Shown here one piece after another: positions 6,190 to 16,200 of a stretch of 34,606 nt of DNA. The stretch comes from a virus. Where the stretch lies: positions 403 to 35,008 of IMG/VR virus record IMGVR_UViG_3300002514_000112; one strand, given 5' to 3'. The position numbers and the translations under genes are program-made. Positions within the stretch are counted from its first letter, which is position 1; each line of letters opens with the position of its first letter. The notes beneath the pieces are model-generated. The model searched no databases and was not told the origin of the DNA. It saw only the letters and a list, made by a program, of their open reading frames with translations.

Positions 6190-8760
6190 TTAGGTCGTCC
6201 TAGGCTTGGGTTTCTGTTGACCACCATTGTGTTTATGTTCAAAACGCACATTAACATCAACTCGGCGGCCTGTCGACTTCGAAGTTAGTCTAATTTTAAA
6301 TCGTTTCTTTTTGTTTGGTTCAAATAAACCCTTTCCAACAATTGGAGTTCGTGCGTTGGGGTTATCAGTCGGTTCTAATTGTTCAAATGCTGGAACTATA
6401 GCCAAATACCTTTTACATTGTTTTATATTCGAAAGACCTCTGTTGCTGGGTTCCGGAACAATAATTCTTATCTGTGGGTATATTATACCAGAATTTGATA
6501 TTAATTTTACCTCATAAATTGGTGAAGGGTTAGACACGTTTCCGTGTTCATCTACCGTTCTCATTGTATAATAATATAGTTTATTCGGTATTAAAGTATC
6601 TTTAAACGAAGGTGTCTCGGCGTTAATACGCATTAATTCGGCATTTTTAAATGCCGAATAGTTATACGGCTTTTCTGTTAATCGTAATATTTGGTAGTGT
6701 GAAGCTGAATCATCACCCCTAAACAAGAGTGTGTTTAACCCTCGTTCAGCATATCCGGTTTTACCTTGGCTAATGAGTTTCTTCCCAAAATTAATTTTAT
6801 CTTCTTCAAATATTGGTACTGCAGGCATGGTAATTTGACCATAATTTGTTGACAAATTGATTAAAATTTTATCCTTAACACCAACATATGGTACGATATT
6901 CACATCCGGAGGCATTGGTGGTTTTTCAGAAATTGCAATATTTGAAAATGTGTAATAATCTGGTATTTCAATTAGTTTTCCACGTAACACAGACGTTCTT
7001 ATAATCGGCAATGTTTCTGTGTGACTTTCGTTAAGATTGGGAGTTTTGGATCCACCAATATGTGACAAATCTGATGGTTCGCCTGTATTTTTTTCGTCTT
7101 CTACTGATTGGCCATCTTCGATCCCATCGAAGTGATAAGTTTCTTCAAGTGCATAAAAATACGCTGTTACTTGATATCGATATTTGCGGTCGGGATAGAT
7201 TTGGGTATCGATTAATTGCAACAAATCTTTATCCTTGGGCGCTGTAATCCAATATGTGCTTCCCACTTTAGCTGTAAGATTGTCTGTTCTTTCAAGAAAC
7301 TGTTCAATCTTATAAAACAGTGGCTCAGTATATTGTGTTTCACCGTTTAATATACGATTATATGATATTACCGAATTTCTTTTAATTTTAGGATAAAGTT
7401 TTTTCAGCATAAACAAACTAAATTTTTTATCTAGTTTATGTGTTTGTTCTCCATGAGATTCAATACTATCTAAAACAAGACCAGATGGCCGTACATTTTG
7501 GTTTTGTAAAGCGAATGCGGATTGAGTTGGTACCACCAACTTACTAAAAGAACTAAGTGATAACCCGTTCATGAATTTATCTATGTCCCATGTACGGTAT
7601 GAATTATTGGTTGTATTTGTTTTTCGTGTTTCGCCGGTAAAAATACCAGATGTTGTATCAATTGTTGTATCAATATAATCAGTAGAATCTGGTTGTTTAA
7701 ACATAACATGTTTTATTAATGCATGTGAAAGACTAGTATCTGATAATAATTTGCCCATGTGCCCTTGGCGTTTGGCAGAAAACTCTAATTCTACAAAACC
7801 CGGGAACAAAAACTTCTTCTTATTAATTTCTTCAATGATATTTGTATCGGTTAAAATAATATTTTCTTGTAATTTTGAATCAGATAACGGAGTAAGAGTA
7901 TTCGTTGCAACAGCACGTGACCACTCGTACATATAAAGAGAAACATCATCAATTCGACGGATATCACTATCATAATTAACTATTTTTCTTGGGTCAATTG
8001 CTGAACCAAACGAAAGCGCTTCCAAAATTAAGTCACTGGCACCGTAGAAGTGGGTATATCCTAACGTATAAATATTTGGGTAAAACCTTTCTTGTACATT
8101 CCCTGCTGCCGGGTAGAAAAACTCGTCATAATAAACCAAATCACATGTTTTTTTGCCATAAAGGGGGTTCATAAAATATGAAGAACCAATGTTCGCACTT
8201 TGCGGGATGGGTAAATCAAATCTATGATATTCGTGTGTGTATAATCCCTTTGGTATCTCGATATTAGCAGGTATACCCGTGGTTGTTCTTGTAAATTCCA
8301 TATACTCAATCATGGTAGTATATAATTGTTCTTGAGGGCTCAACTCAGATTTAATAAAACGAGGAGTCGCGCGGCCTAAATCATCAAGCGGGGCTTCAAC
8401 AAATTCTACCAAACTTGTTACAACAGTGTTCTTTCCGGGTGGATCACTAAAGTTGGCAGAATACTGAGGATTTCCGGAGGCATCGCTAACGGCGTGCCTC
8501 GTCCATCTGAAACCTTTAAAACCTAATAATGGATCATCGGGTTCGGTTAGTTCAATGTTTGCATTAAAACTAAAATTTTGTTTGTATACAGTAAGTTGGT
8601 TTGGTAACAACAAATAACGTTGATGGCCAACGGCTTTTAGATCGGCTGAAACGATTGGGCTTAAAATTTGTGTATTAATACTTTGAAGCTCTTGGAAATT
8701 AACAAAATTGCTATCGGGTTCCATGGTTGCTTTAATTTCGATTGATTCTTTTTTAGCCAT
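6190..8760 (-). CDS. Large virion structural protein with a fibronectin-III-like region
   Basis: An 856-aa protein, probably part of the tail or adsorption apparatus. Around residues 690-754 it has a fibronectin-type-III-like stretch with the typical ending YYYTMRTVDEHGNVSNPSP followed by a beta strand; an earlier segment (RKYRYQVTAYFYAL) looks like a second, weaker one. The C-terminus is basic and contains KKRFKIRLTSKSTGRRVDVN, similar to the end of the next gene's product, then a Lys/Pro/Arg tail. GGAGA precedes ATG 8760. The start overlaps the end of the preceding 1116-aa gene by 8 bp, so the two are probably translationally coupled. I cannot match it to a named T4 protein. Confidence 0.78.
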   Translation of the reverse strand: MAKKESIEIKATMEPDSNFVNFQELQSINTQILSPIVSADLKAVGHQRYLLLPNQLTVYKQNFSFNANIELTEPDDPLLGFKGFRWTRHAVSDASGNPQYSANFSDPPGKNTVVTSLVEFVEAPLDDLGRATPRFIKSELSPQEQLYTTMIEYMEFTRTTTGIPANIEIPKGLYTHEYHRFDLPIPQSANIGSSYFMNPLYGKKTCDLVYYDEFFYPAAGNVQERFYPNIYTLGYTHFYGASDLILEALSFGSAIDPRKIVNYDSDIRRIDDVSLYMYEWSRAVATNTLTPLSDSKLQENIILTDTNIIEEINKKKFLFPGFVELEFSAKRQGHMGKLLSDTSLSHALIKHVMFKQPDSTDYIDTTIDTTSGIFTGETRKTNTTNNSYRTWDIDKFMNGLSLSSFSKLVVPTQSAFALQNQNVRPSGLVLDSIESHGEQTHKLDKKFSLFMLKKLYPKIKRNSVISYNRILNGETQYTEPLFYKIEQFLERTDNLTAKVGSTYWITAPKDKDLLQLIDTQIYPDRKYRYQVTAYFYALEETYHFDGIEDGQSVEDEKNTGEPSDLSHIGGSKTPNLNESHTETLPIIRTSVLRGKLIEIPDYYTFSNIAISEKPPMPPDVNIVPYVGVKDKILINLSTNYGQITMPAVPIFEEDKINFGKKLISQGKTGYAERGLNTLLFRGDDSASHYQILRLTEKPYNYSAFKNAELMRINAETPSFKDTLIPNKLYYYTMRTVDEHGNVSNPSPIYEVKLISNSGIIYPQIRIIVPEPSNRGLSNIKQCKRYLAIVPAFEQLEPTDNPNARTPIVGKGLFEPNKKKRFKIRLTSKSTGRRVDVNVRFEHKHNGGQQKPKPRTT

Positions 8761-11700
8761 CTATGTCTCCGAAAGTCGGTGTTGCGGTGTGTTTAAATAA
8801 TGTTTCTACCACATCAGGATCTGTCTCGTCTTTATTTTCTTTCTTTGCTAAAGCGGCAAATATAGGCGAAATAGCAATAGGTTTGATACCAACAAATGTA
8901 TCTTCCTTATTATTTTCAGCAGCAGCGGCAGCAGCAAGGCCTGCGGCCCCAATAAATTCTATACCTGCAGCGTCTGGAAGACCTTCATTTAATTCTTGCG
9001 CGGTAGTTGTCTCGACAAAACCAGCTTCTTCTAAAGTAGTTGGTTCTGTGACACTGCCAACAAGTGTTTCGATTGCACCAAGGCCAAAATCAATTTCTAA
9101 CAAAAAGTAATCAGCTAATATTGGTAATCTAAACCCCGCTGTGGTTTCTGGAAAGATATCAGAATTCTGGTATTTCTCTAACTTACATAGAATATATCTT
9201 TTCCCGGCGGTGCGGGCTGCGTTAACATCTGAACTGGTAAGATTTTTCCACACAGGATTATTAATTCCCCTCTCATATCCATTGTACATTTTTAATCTAA
9301 CAATATTCATCAAATTCACAACATAATTAGATAACATATCTTTTTGTTGTATACCCGGACTGTACCAACTAACCAAATTAGAATTGGGAACCTCAGAAGA
9401 ACCAGCCATAACAGATTTAATCTGATTTGGTAAAGCGGCGACCGCAAGAGCAGGGTCACCCTCGTATCCACTAGTATATACGAAATCTTCACTCTGAGTG
9501 TTGATATTAGCTAAAAATTTAGGAATGGTGTTTGGTTTTGTTTTATTAACCAAAAACAATGAATCAAACATATTCTCGGCAGCTTGAGTGGTTTCTACAC
9601 CAACTGAATGAGGTGTAACCAAATCTTCTGTTTTTGGTGTTGTCTCGGATGTAAACGTCCCAGTAGCAGTAAATGTTTCACTCGCTGGAACTAAACCACT
9701 AGCCAAGTCAGATTGTGACGCAGCACGATTTGTTGTTCTTTTGGGGTTATTTGCTCTGCTGGCGTTCCCGCTGTTTTTTGGTCGGATCACAATAGAGCGA
9801 TTTTGCATTAATCTTTCTACATCTGATTGATTTTTTCCGCGTGTTCCGCATGGCGTGTCTTTGCTTCTAACACTTCGACGGCGGGCTTTGTTAGATATTC
9901 TTTGTAATCCGGCTGAGTTAAACTTAAAATCAAACTTGGAAATTCCATCTAAATCATAGTCTAACTTTTTAGCTAGAATTATAGTACCGAGTAAACCTCT
10001 ATATTGTTTCATATTAACAAAACTACTAGTATCAACAATAAAGTTAGTTAATTTTAATTCTAATGGTGTAAAATACGTATATGCATTATTAGCCAAAGCT
10101 TCAGAATAATCAGGAAAATTAGAAAGTCTAAACAATGGATTAAAAGTAGAAAAATACTTTGTTGTTTCTTGTTTTACTCGATTTCTATAAGCCGATTCTT
10201 TAATCACCGGCAACCCATCATTAAGATCGATGTTTGTAAAATACGAATACCCAACATTAGGTTCATCATCTAAATTCAAAACCTCATTAAATCCGTGTAC
10301 ATAACGAGTTGTCCGTGTGGGGAATTGTTGTTTCTTTCCCACCTTTTCTAGATTTCCAACTCTAGATTTTGTGTTACTTCCTAATAGGTTTTCGATTTTA
10401 GTAGCAATTAAATTAGCAATTGCTAGTAGTCGGTCATTGCCGGTAGGACTACCAGAGCGAGGGTGAGCTATTTTGGCCAAGGCTTTGATTAATTGAGATC
10501 GATCTAAACCAAACAACATAATGTCGGTTTTTCCGGAAAGAAATTGAACCAATGTTACGATTTCTGAACTGAGTTTATCCCAAATCTTTTTCTCTTCAAT
10601 CTCCTTAAAAGCCTTAATCCAAGACCCGCTTCTATATTTATCTGCTAGATAATTAAAGTTTTCGGGCCGTGCGGCGAGGCACGCGTATTCTTCAAACTCT
10701 GCAATAGAATGTAACAACGCGTTTCTTTTGCCCAACAGGTATCGATGTGCGCCGTCTTCCACATCTAGAGTTAAAAAGTATCGATAAATACCACGAAGGT
10801 CATCTGCTGCAGTTTGGTCTATAGCTGTAAATGAACGTTCTTTTAGTTTGAACGCGTTGGGATCATATGTAAATATGTCATCAGTTATTTCTCTGATTTT
10901 TAGTCCATTCTGGTTCGACGGGTCAATCATTGGAAAATTTCTTTGGTCGGTCGCGTCTAACAGCACTAGTTCATCACCATTATCTTCAAAACTAAAGTCA
11001 TAGTCATACGCCGAGACTCTTTTTTTCACCAACATTAATTTTCTAATCTTAGAAAGCTTTAATATCTCTGCTCTGGCTACCGGGTTTTCGAAAAGCCACG
11101 GCCATTGGCTGGCACTTTTAAGTGCTTCAAAATAATTAATGGAAAAGTACATGCGAGAAGATTCGTCTTCTAACTCGGTCAAAAACAATTTTGAAAATAT
11201 TGCTGGCTTTCTTTTTGGTTCTTGGTGAGTACTCATAGTAAATTTGGACAATTGATTTTCCAAATTAGTAAAATCTACAACCCTGTCTAATATACGTTCA
11301 ATATGACGATTATCAACAATCGTATTGTTTTGTACTTGAGTCGCAATTAACAATTGTTTGTTTGATTTCGGACTGGAACCTGTATAATATTGTCCTTTCA
11401 CACGATCGTAATGAACACCACCGGTCCAAACCTCACCCGTTTCTAATTGAAATACATTGGCCAATGCCACTAGTTTGCCATCAACAAATATATCTTCATA
11501 AAGAAACTCGGCACTCTCACGTAGAAGCTCTTGTCTTTCTATTGGGGTTACTCCAAGTGCGTTCGTTAATTCTTCTGGCATATTGTATGCAGAAATTGCT
11601 GCAATATGTAAATCAGTAATAGGACCGGTTAGTTTAAAACTGACCTCAAAGTTAATTTCATATTCAGTAGCTACAGTACTTGGATCGTCTGTTTGTTCGA

Positions 11701-12103
11701 TTATTGGTTTTGCGTTAACGGCTGTTAATCCAACAAATTTGAGTTTGTGGGCTTGAATATCGTCTGTTTTATACGAACTACTTAGAAAGCTTTTTTCCCA
11801 AATCGGGCTTTTAAAAAAGAAGGCATTACTGCCAACAAATTGGTTTTTCTTAACAGAATCTGTAAATACAAATAGGGCGGCGTTTAACCAATTAAAATCG
11901 CTCTTGTTTTTGCCAGAATTGTCTAGCCAGAATTGTTCTAATCCGGCTTCAACTATATCTTTAAACACAATCTGTACATCCACTTGTGTTTCTTCTTGCT
12001 CTGGTGGGGCAAAACGACCCAATGGTTGAAGGGTACTTAAAGATATTTTTTTTACATATGGGCGCGGGACCACTTCACCAATTAATTCTTGTACGAGACT
12101 CAT
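8753..12103 (-). CDS. Large virion structural protein, 1116 aa
   Basis: Likely a tail or baseplate-associated component. Residues 219-240 (QLETGEVWTGGVHYDRVKGQ) resemble a W-T-G-x-V-H motif seen in large structural proteins of other marine T4-like phages. A very basic, probably disordered segment (NKARRRSVRSKDTPCGTRGK and following) separates the N-terminal two-thirds from a Thr/Ser-rich linker and a C-terminal domain. Near residue 1045 there is an alanine run (GLAAAAAAENN). GGAGGA at 12110-12115 gives a near-ideal ribosome binding site, and the start overlaps the preceding stop as TAATG. No enzymatic motif was seen. The function is inferred from position within the structural block only. Confidence 0.75.
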   Translation of the reverse strand: MSLVQELIGEVVPRPYVKKISLSTLQPLGRFAPPEQEETQVDVQIVFKDIVEAGLEQFWLDNSGKNKSDFNWLNAALFVFTDSVKKNQFVGSNAFFFKSPIWEKSFLSSSYKTDDIQAHKLKFVGLTAVNAKPIIEQTDDPSTVATEYEINFEVSFKLTGPITDLHIAAISAYNMPEELTNALGVTPIERQELLRESAEFLYEDIFVDGKLVALANVFQLETGEVWTGGVHYDRVKGQYYTGSSPKSNKQLLIATQVQNNTIVDNRHIERILDRVVDFTNLENQLSKFTMSTHQEPKRKPAIFSKLFLTELEDESSRMYFSINYFEALKSASQWPWLFENPVARAEILKLSKIRKLMLVKKRVSAYDYDFSFEDNGDELVLLDATDQRNFPMIDPSNQNGLKIREITDDIFTYDPNAFKLKERSFTAIDQTAADDLRGIYRYFLTLDVEDGAHRYLLGKRNALLHSIAEFEEYACLAARPENFNYLADKYRSGSWIKAFKEIEEKKIWDKLSSEIVTLVQFLSGKTDIMLFGLDRSQLIKALAKIAHPRSGSPTGNDRLLAIANLIATKIENLLGSNTKSRVGNLEKVGKKQQFPTRTTRYVHGFNEVLNLDDEPNVGYSYFTNIDLNDGLPVIKESAYRNRVKQETTKYFSTFNPLFRLSNFPDYSEALANNAYTYFTPLELKLTNFIVDTSSFVNMKQYRGLLGTIILAKKLDYDLDGISKFDFKFNSAGLQRISNKARRRSVRSKDTPCGTRGKNQSDVERLMQNRSIVIRPKNSGNASRANNPKRTTNRAASQSDLASGLVPASETFTATGTFTSETTPKTEDLVTPHSVGVETTQAAENMFDSLFLVNKTKPNTIPKFLANINTQSEDFVYTSGYEGDPALAVAALPNQIKSVMAGSSEVPNSNLVSWYSPGIQQKDMLSNYVVNLMNIVRLKMYNGYERGINNPVWKNLTSSDVNAARTAGKRYILCKLEKYQNSDIFPETTAGFRLPILADYFLLEIDFGLGAIETLVGSVTEPTTLEEAGFVETTTAQELNEGLPDAAGIEFIGAAGLAAAAAAENNKEDTFVGIKPIAISPIFAALAKKENKDETDPDVVETLFKHTATPTFGDIDG

Positions 12104-13245
12104 TAACAGTCCTCCAAGTCAAATTCTGCCTTACCATCAATGTTTTTATATACATTCGTATCCGCTCTAACTGTTCCTCGCGACGAATCATTATTGAAAC
12201 GGGATGAACCATTATTACCATAATATTCTTGTTCAGTAAGTTGTCCAGTCAAAAACTTTAGATATTCGCTGTCAATTTCATCATCGACTACAACATTAAA
12301 ATAGTTATCAACAACCCCAGCGTCGTTCTTTTTTTCTCCCATAGCTTCTAAATCTCTAGAATATAATTCATCGTATTCTTTAGAAGATAATAATAAACCA
12401 TCTTTTATAGGACTCGGGGTTGTTAAAAATTTAAGTTGTTTCAAAAATTCATCACCATTTCTTTGTTCAATTTCAAATATTTCAATCTCAAATTCATTTG
12501 ATATATCAACTTGAGACTCACCAATATCAATAATTAAATATTGTGGATCTACAAAAACATAAGACTCATCTTCATTTTCGAAAGCTGAATCTACTAATAC
12601 CAATATATATTCATCCCATTCGATGCCCGGGTGCCAAATTTTTATATCACCAAAGAAATTATCAAAGTATTTTTTAGTTGTATGTGGATACACCTTCATC
12701 GTATTCACTGTTATATCTGCTTCTATTTGTGGTGTTTTAATTGTCGGTCTATTTGATGCCGTCATAAACTGTGTTGAACCAGAAAGTGTACCTTCTAAAA
12801 ACTCTAACGTATATCTTGGTTGTTTTTGATTCTCGTCTTTATTATTAACAGAACGTACACCCAAAGGACTATACAGCCCATAATTGTTCTGTTCTGTATA
12901 TTCACTAGAATGGTTGTCCAGTGTTAAAATTTTGTGAATTGTTCCTTCTATTTCATAATCAAACCTATCAAATCTTTGATTTTCTGGGATGTTTCGTTGA
13001 AAGTTCGATTGAATTCCTAAAAATTCATACTGAGTTTTTAGCCTAGGCGTTTCATCTAGGATTCGTTGTTTAACATCATTTTGTTCTTCTACAGCAGTTG
13101 AATCGATGTGACGTTTATCATATAAAATGTCATCATCATAGAAAGCATAATATTTTGGACGAAGTTTGCCCTTGGCTAACAGGCGTTTACCATGCTGCGT
13201 CAATTGTATGTCTAGTACATCTTCTTTGGGATTAAAAAAACTCAT
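12103..13245 (-). CDS. Virion structural protein, MSFFNPKEDVLDIQLT family
   Basis: A 380-aa acidic protein. The N-terminus (MSFFNPKEDVLDIQLTQHGK, then RLLAKGKLRPKYYAFYDDDI) is one I recognise as a conserved structural protein of marine T4-like phages. It shares a pattern with the 311-aa protein at 5192-6127: L-D-x-x-L-T-x-x-G-(K/R), then AKG, then an A-F/L run and an acidic D-D-(E)-I-x-Y. The rest is rich in Asp, Glu and Asn with no recognised domain, apart from an acidic C-terminus. No clear Shine-Dalgarno sequence precedes ATG 13245 in the 12-bp gap, which is unusual for this operon. It may rely on coupling to the giant gene upstream. Confidence 0.78.
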   Translation of the reverse strand: MSFFNPKEDVLDIQLTQHGKRLLAKGKLRPKYYAFYDDDILYDKRHIDSTAVEEQNDVKQRILDETPRLKTQYEFLGIQSNFQRNIPENQRFDRFDYEIEGTIHKILTLDNHSSEYTEQNNYGLYSPLGVRSVNNKDENQKQPRYTLEFLEGTLSGSTQFMTASNRPTIKTPQIEADITVNTMKVYPHTTKKYFDNFFGDIKIWHPGIEWDEYILVLVDSAFENEDESYVFVDPQYLIIDIGESQVDISNEFEIEIFEIEQRNGDEFLKQLKFLTTPSPIKDGLLLSSKEYDELYSRDLEAMGEKKNDAGVVDNYFNVVVDDEIDSEYLKFLTGQLTEQEYYGNNGSSRFNNDSSRGTVRADTNVYKNIDGKAEFDLEDC

Positions 13246-13257
13246 TATAAGTAATTA

Positions 13258-16200
13258 CTACTTTAGAATATTTCCTTTGATTCCTTTATTCGGGTTTACG
13301 CTAACTGTTCCACCCGGAACATTTGATTTCTTTTTCTTAGATTTCTTTTTTGTTGTAACCGTTGCCGCGATATTACCAACTGTCGAATTTGAAAGTTCGT
13401 TTTGAAACTCTTGTTGCACAGATGGTAGTAACCCGCCAATTGGCGCAGTTGGAAGTGTTTCTATAACACTAGCTAGTGGAACCGGAGTCACTGTATTAAC
13501 CAACGTCGTATCAACAAAATTATTTGTTGGTGGAGTAAGACGTGGCGTAACTCTAGGTTTGGTAGTGGGTGCAGCAGTTTCTGGAGTTGTTACTTCGACA
13601 ACCTCGCCGGTATCGGGATCCTCTTGTAAGCTTTCTTTAGTTGGGCGCAATTCAACCTCTGCTTCTATTTTAGCATATTCTATCAAAGAATAAAAGTCGT
13701 GAGGCCAGTTATATGTAGCCAAATTATCATCGATCTTACCGTCACCGTCAATGTCAAATGTGGTTGCAAATCGATCTTTACTTGGATCAATGATTGCTTC
13801 GTAATTTGTGGCGGCGCGTTTTTTAACTTTGAACACCATCCAACGCACATTGTCTGCAATTTTATTGTTTTTAATGAATTGACCTTTAAGAGTCGAATGC
13901 GAAATAGAAGCTTCAACAAATTCTAAAGTGTCGTGTATTTCTGGAGAACTGTTTTGCCAAATATTTAATAAATCTGTTTGCGTTAGTTTTTGTTCGAATT
14001 CAAACATATACATTACAAACGGAGATATAGTTTTATCTTTTAAGAAGTCCATATGTGGGGGAATAACATACTTTTGCATTTTTTTAACCATATCAACCGT
14101 TGAAGGTTCTGGTCTAAATAATTTAAACGATTCCGGTAATTGATTTCCAACAATCATAACTTCAGCGTTATCAATATATCGTCTGTCGATGTTGATAAAA
14201 CTCTTAGTACGATGTTCTTCAACAAACGGTACAGCCACAATAGCTTCAGCTAAACAACGTTGGCCGTCTTGTGGTACTCGGCCCAAACGGACTGCTGTAT
14301 TTTTCTGGAAACCTACAACGTCGGCTAACGATTCAGAACCGGTTACATCAGCTATAGTAATAAATATACCAGCATTTTCGTCAGCATCGGCTTCATAAAC
14401 ACCTTGTTGGTGCCACATACCAGCATATGCCGAACCAAAATTCGGGACAGTATCTGGTGGGTTAACGTTGGTAATACTGGCAAAATTCAGCATTGGGGTT
14501 TCGAAACGCGGATGGATTGCCCACGCGCGAACGGCTGTGGTAGAATTTTTCGTCACCTCGGGTAACCCGGTGAGCGCATTGTATTCATTTGTGGAAATAT
14601 TTAATGTTTTATCTATCACCAAAGAGCCGGTGATTTGCATAACAGATTTATCACCGGTTGATATACCATAATCGGAAGTGTCGGTCGGGGCGCGGCGGTA
14701 TGTTTTGGTCGAACCATTCAGTATTTGATCTAAAGTATATTTACTAGTACTAGAATCGCTAGTAAATTCAATATCGACATAGCCATAAGAAGGATATATC
14801 GAATCACCAAACTTATTGCCGCCTTGTGACGGGTCTATCATATTATATGTAACCGGTGTGTGACCATGATATCCCAAACCCAAAGCCGCATCAGTTGCAC
14901 CGTATTGAAGTGGAATACCAAAAGCGCCAGCTTGCTTATAAGTTGTAAATCGGTTTGGCCAAGCCGACAAAGCACGCGATGGAGTATTCGCTAAATATAT
15001 TCTAAGTTTGTAAGTCGTAGAAGGCTGTACAATACCAAAATTTGTATCATTTTCTGCTTTTGACACCAATACGGTCGGACGACCTTTGGCTAAAAACATA
15101 TTCATTGTTTCAGCCAAGAAGTTATTAATAGCTAACTTATATTTTTTACTACTAACGTTACCTCTTTGTTCCCAATTAACCGAAGTAAAATATGCCCCTT
15201 GCGCGTTGGGATCTGGCTCATCATCATAAAGCAGATTCGGGATATAATTTTCTGGTGTCAAAAGACTTTCGAATGGAAGTCGGTCGTTATAACGATTGTC
15301 TCCCCACGAAGCTTCGGTGGACGATGTTATCCCCCAAAGATGATAATTACCGGAATCAGTAGGCATTTCCTTAAAACTATCGGTAGGATCTGAAGTAAAG
15401 ACCGGCCAATCTACCGCCATTCCGGCTTTAATAGAATTGTACAATATCCCGGGTGTAAAAAATGGTTTACTAAGTGTTCTCTTTTCGAAACCGTCCCAGT
15501 TAGTTACATCAACACGCGTGGAAAGATAGTCATCATGAAAAAGTTTCGCTAAGTCTAATGTACGTTGCACTGGGTAAAACCCGTGATATGGTATAAATTT
15601 TTTGGTTGCCTTACAACGTAATGTTAATTGGGTTGGTTTAATAATTGAATCTTTGTGATCATCAACAATCTCAGCAATGTGTTTCATAAAATCTGAATTG
15701 GAATACGTATTATAAAACCCGGTTTGGTCACTGGCATCTAAGTCCGCTGCACCTGATAGTGTCAAAAACCCGTCCACATATTTGTTATTATTAGATGCGA
15801 TCATATCATCAACGTGTTTGGACATAATATATTCCGGAATCAAAGATTGATCGACCACCAAACTATCTAGGTGTTCACGATACGTATCGTAATGAACAGT
15901 TGGTGTTCGGGTTAGATCCCAAAACGCGCCGTTCCAAAGCACGTTAGCGCCTGTAGCAACAAACGAGCCTGAAAATGGTCGGCAATATAATGGCCCGGGA
16001 ATCATATCTCCGGGGGTGCCGCCGTGATAAATTGTGTGTATGTTGAGTAACGATCCCGCGCCGTCCTCACCAGCAAACGCGTGTGAGCTAGTTGTTGTAT
16101 AATTTGCGCGGGGGTCAAGAGGCCAGATACTGCTTTTAGTCACTGTCTCTCCAAAACTATTTACCAAATCAATCTCTTGTCTGTCAATTACGCTGGCAGA

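Noticed and set aside
8763-9110. Plus-strand 115-codon ORF with an Ala-rich product
   Set aside because: It is the antisense reading of the C-terminal end of the 1116-aa gene, including its alanine run.
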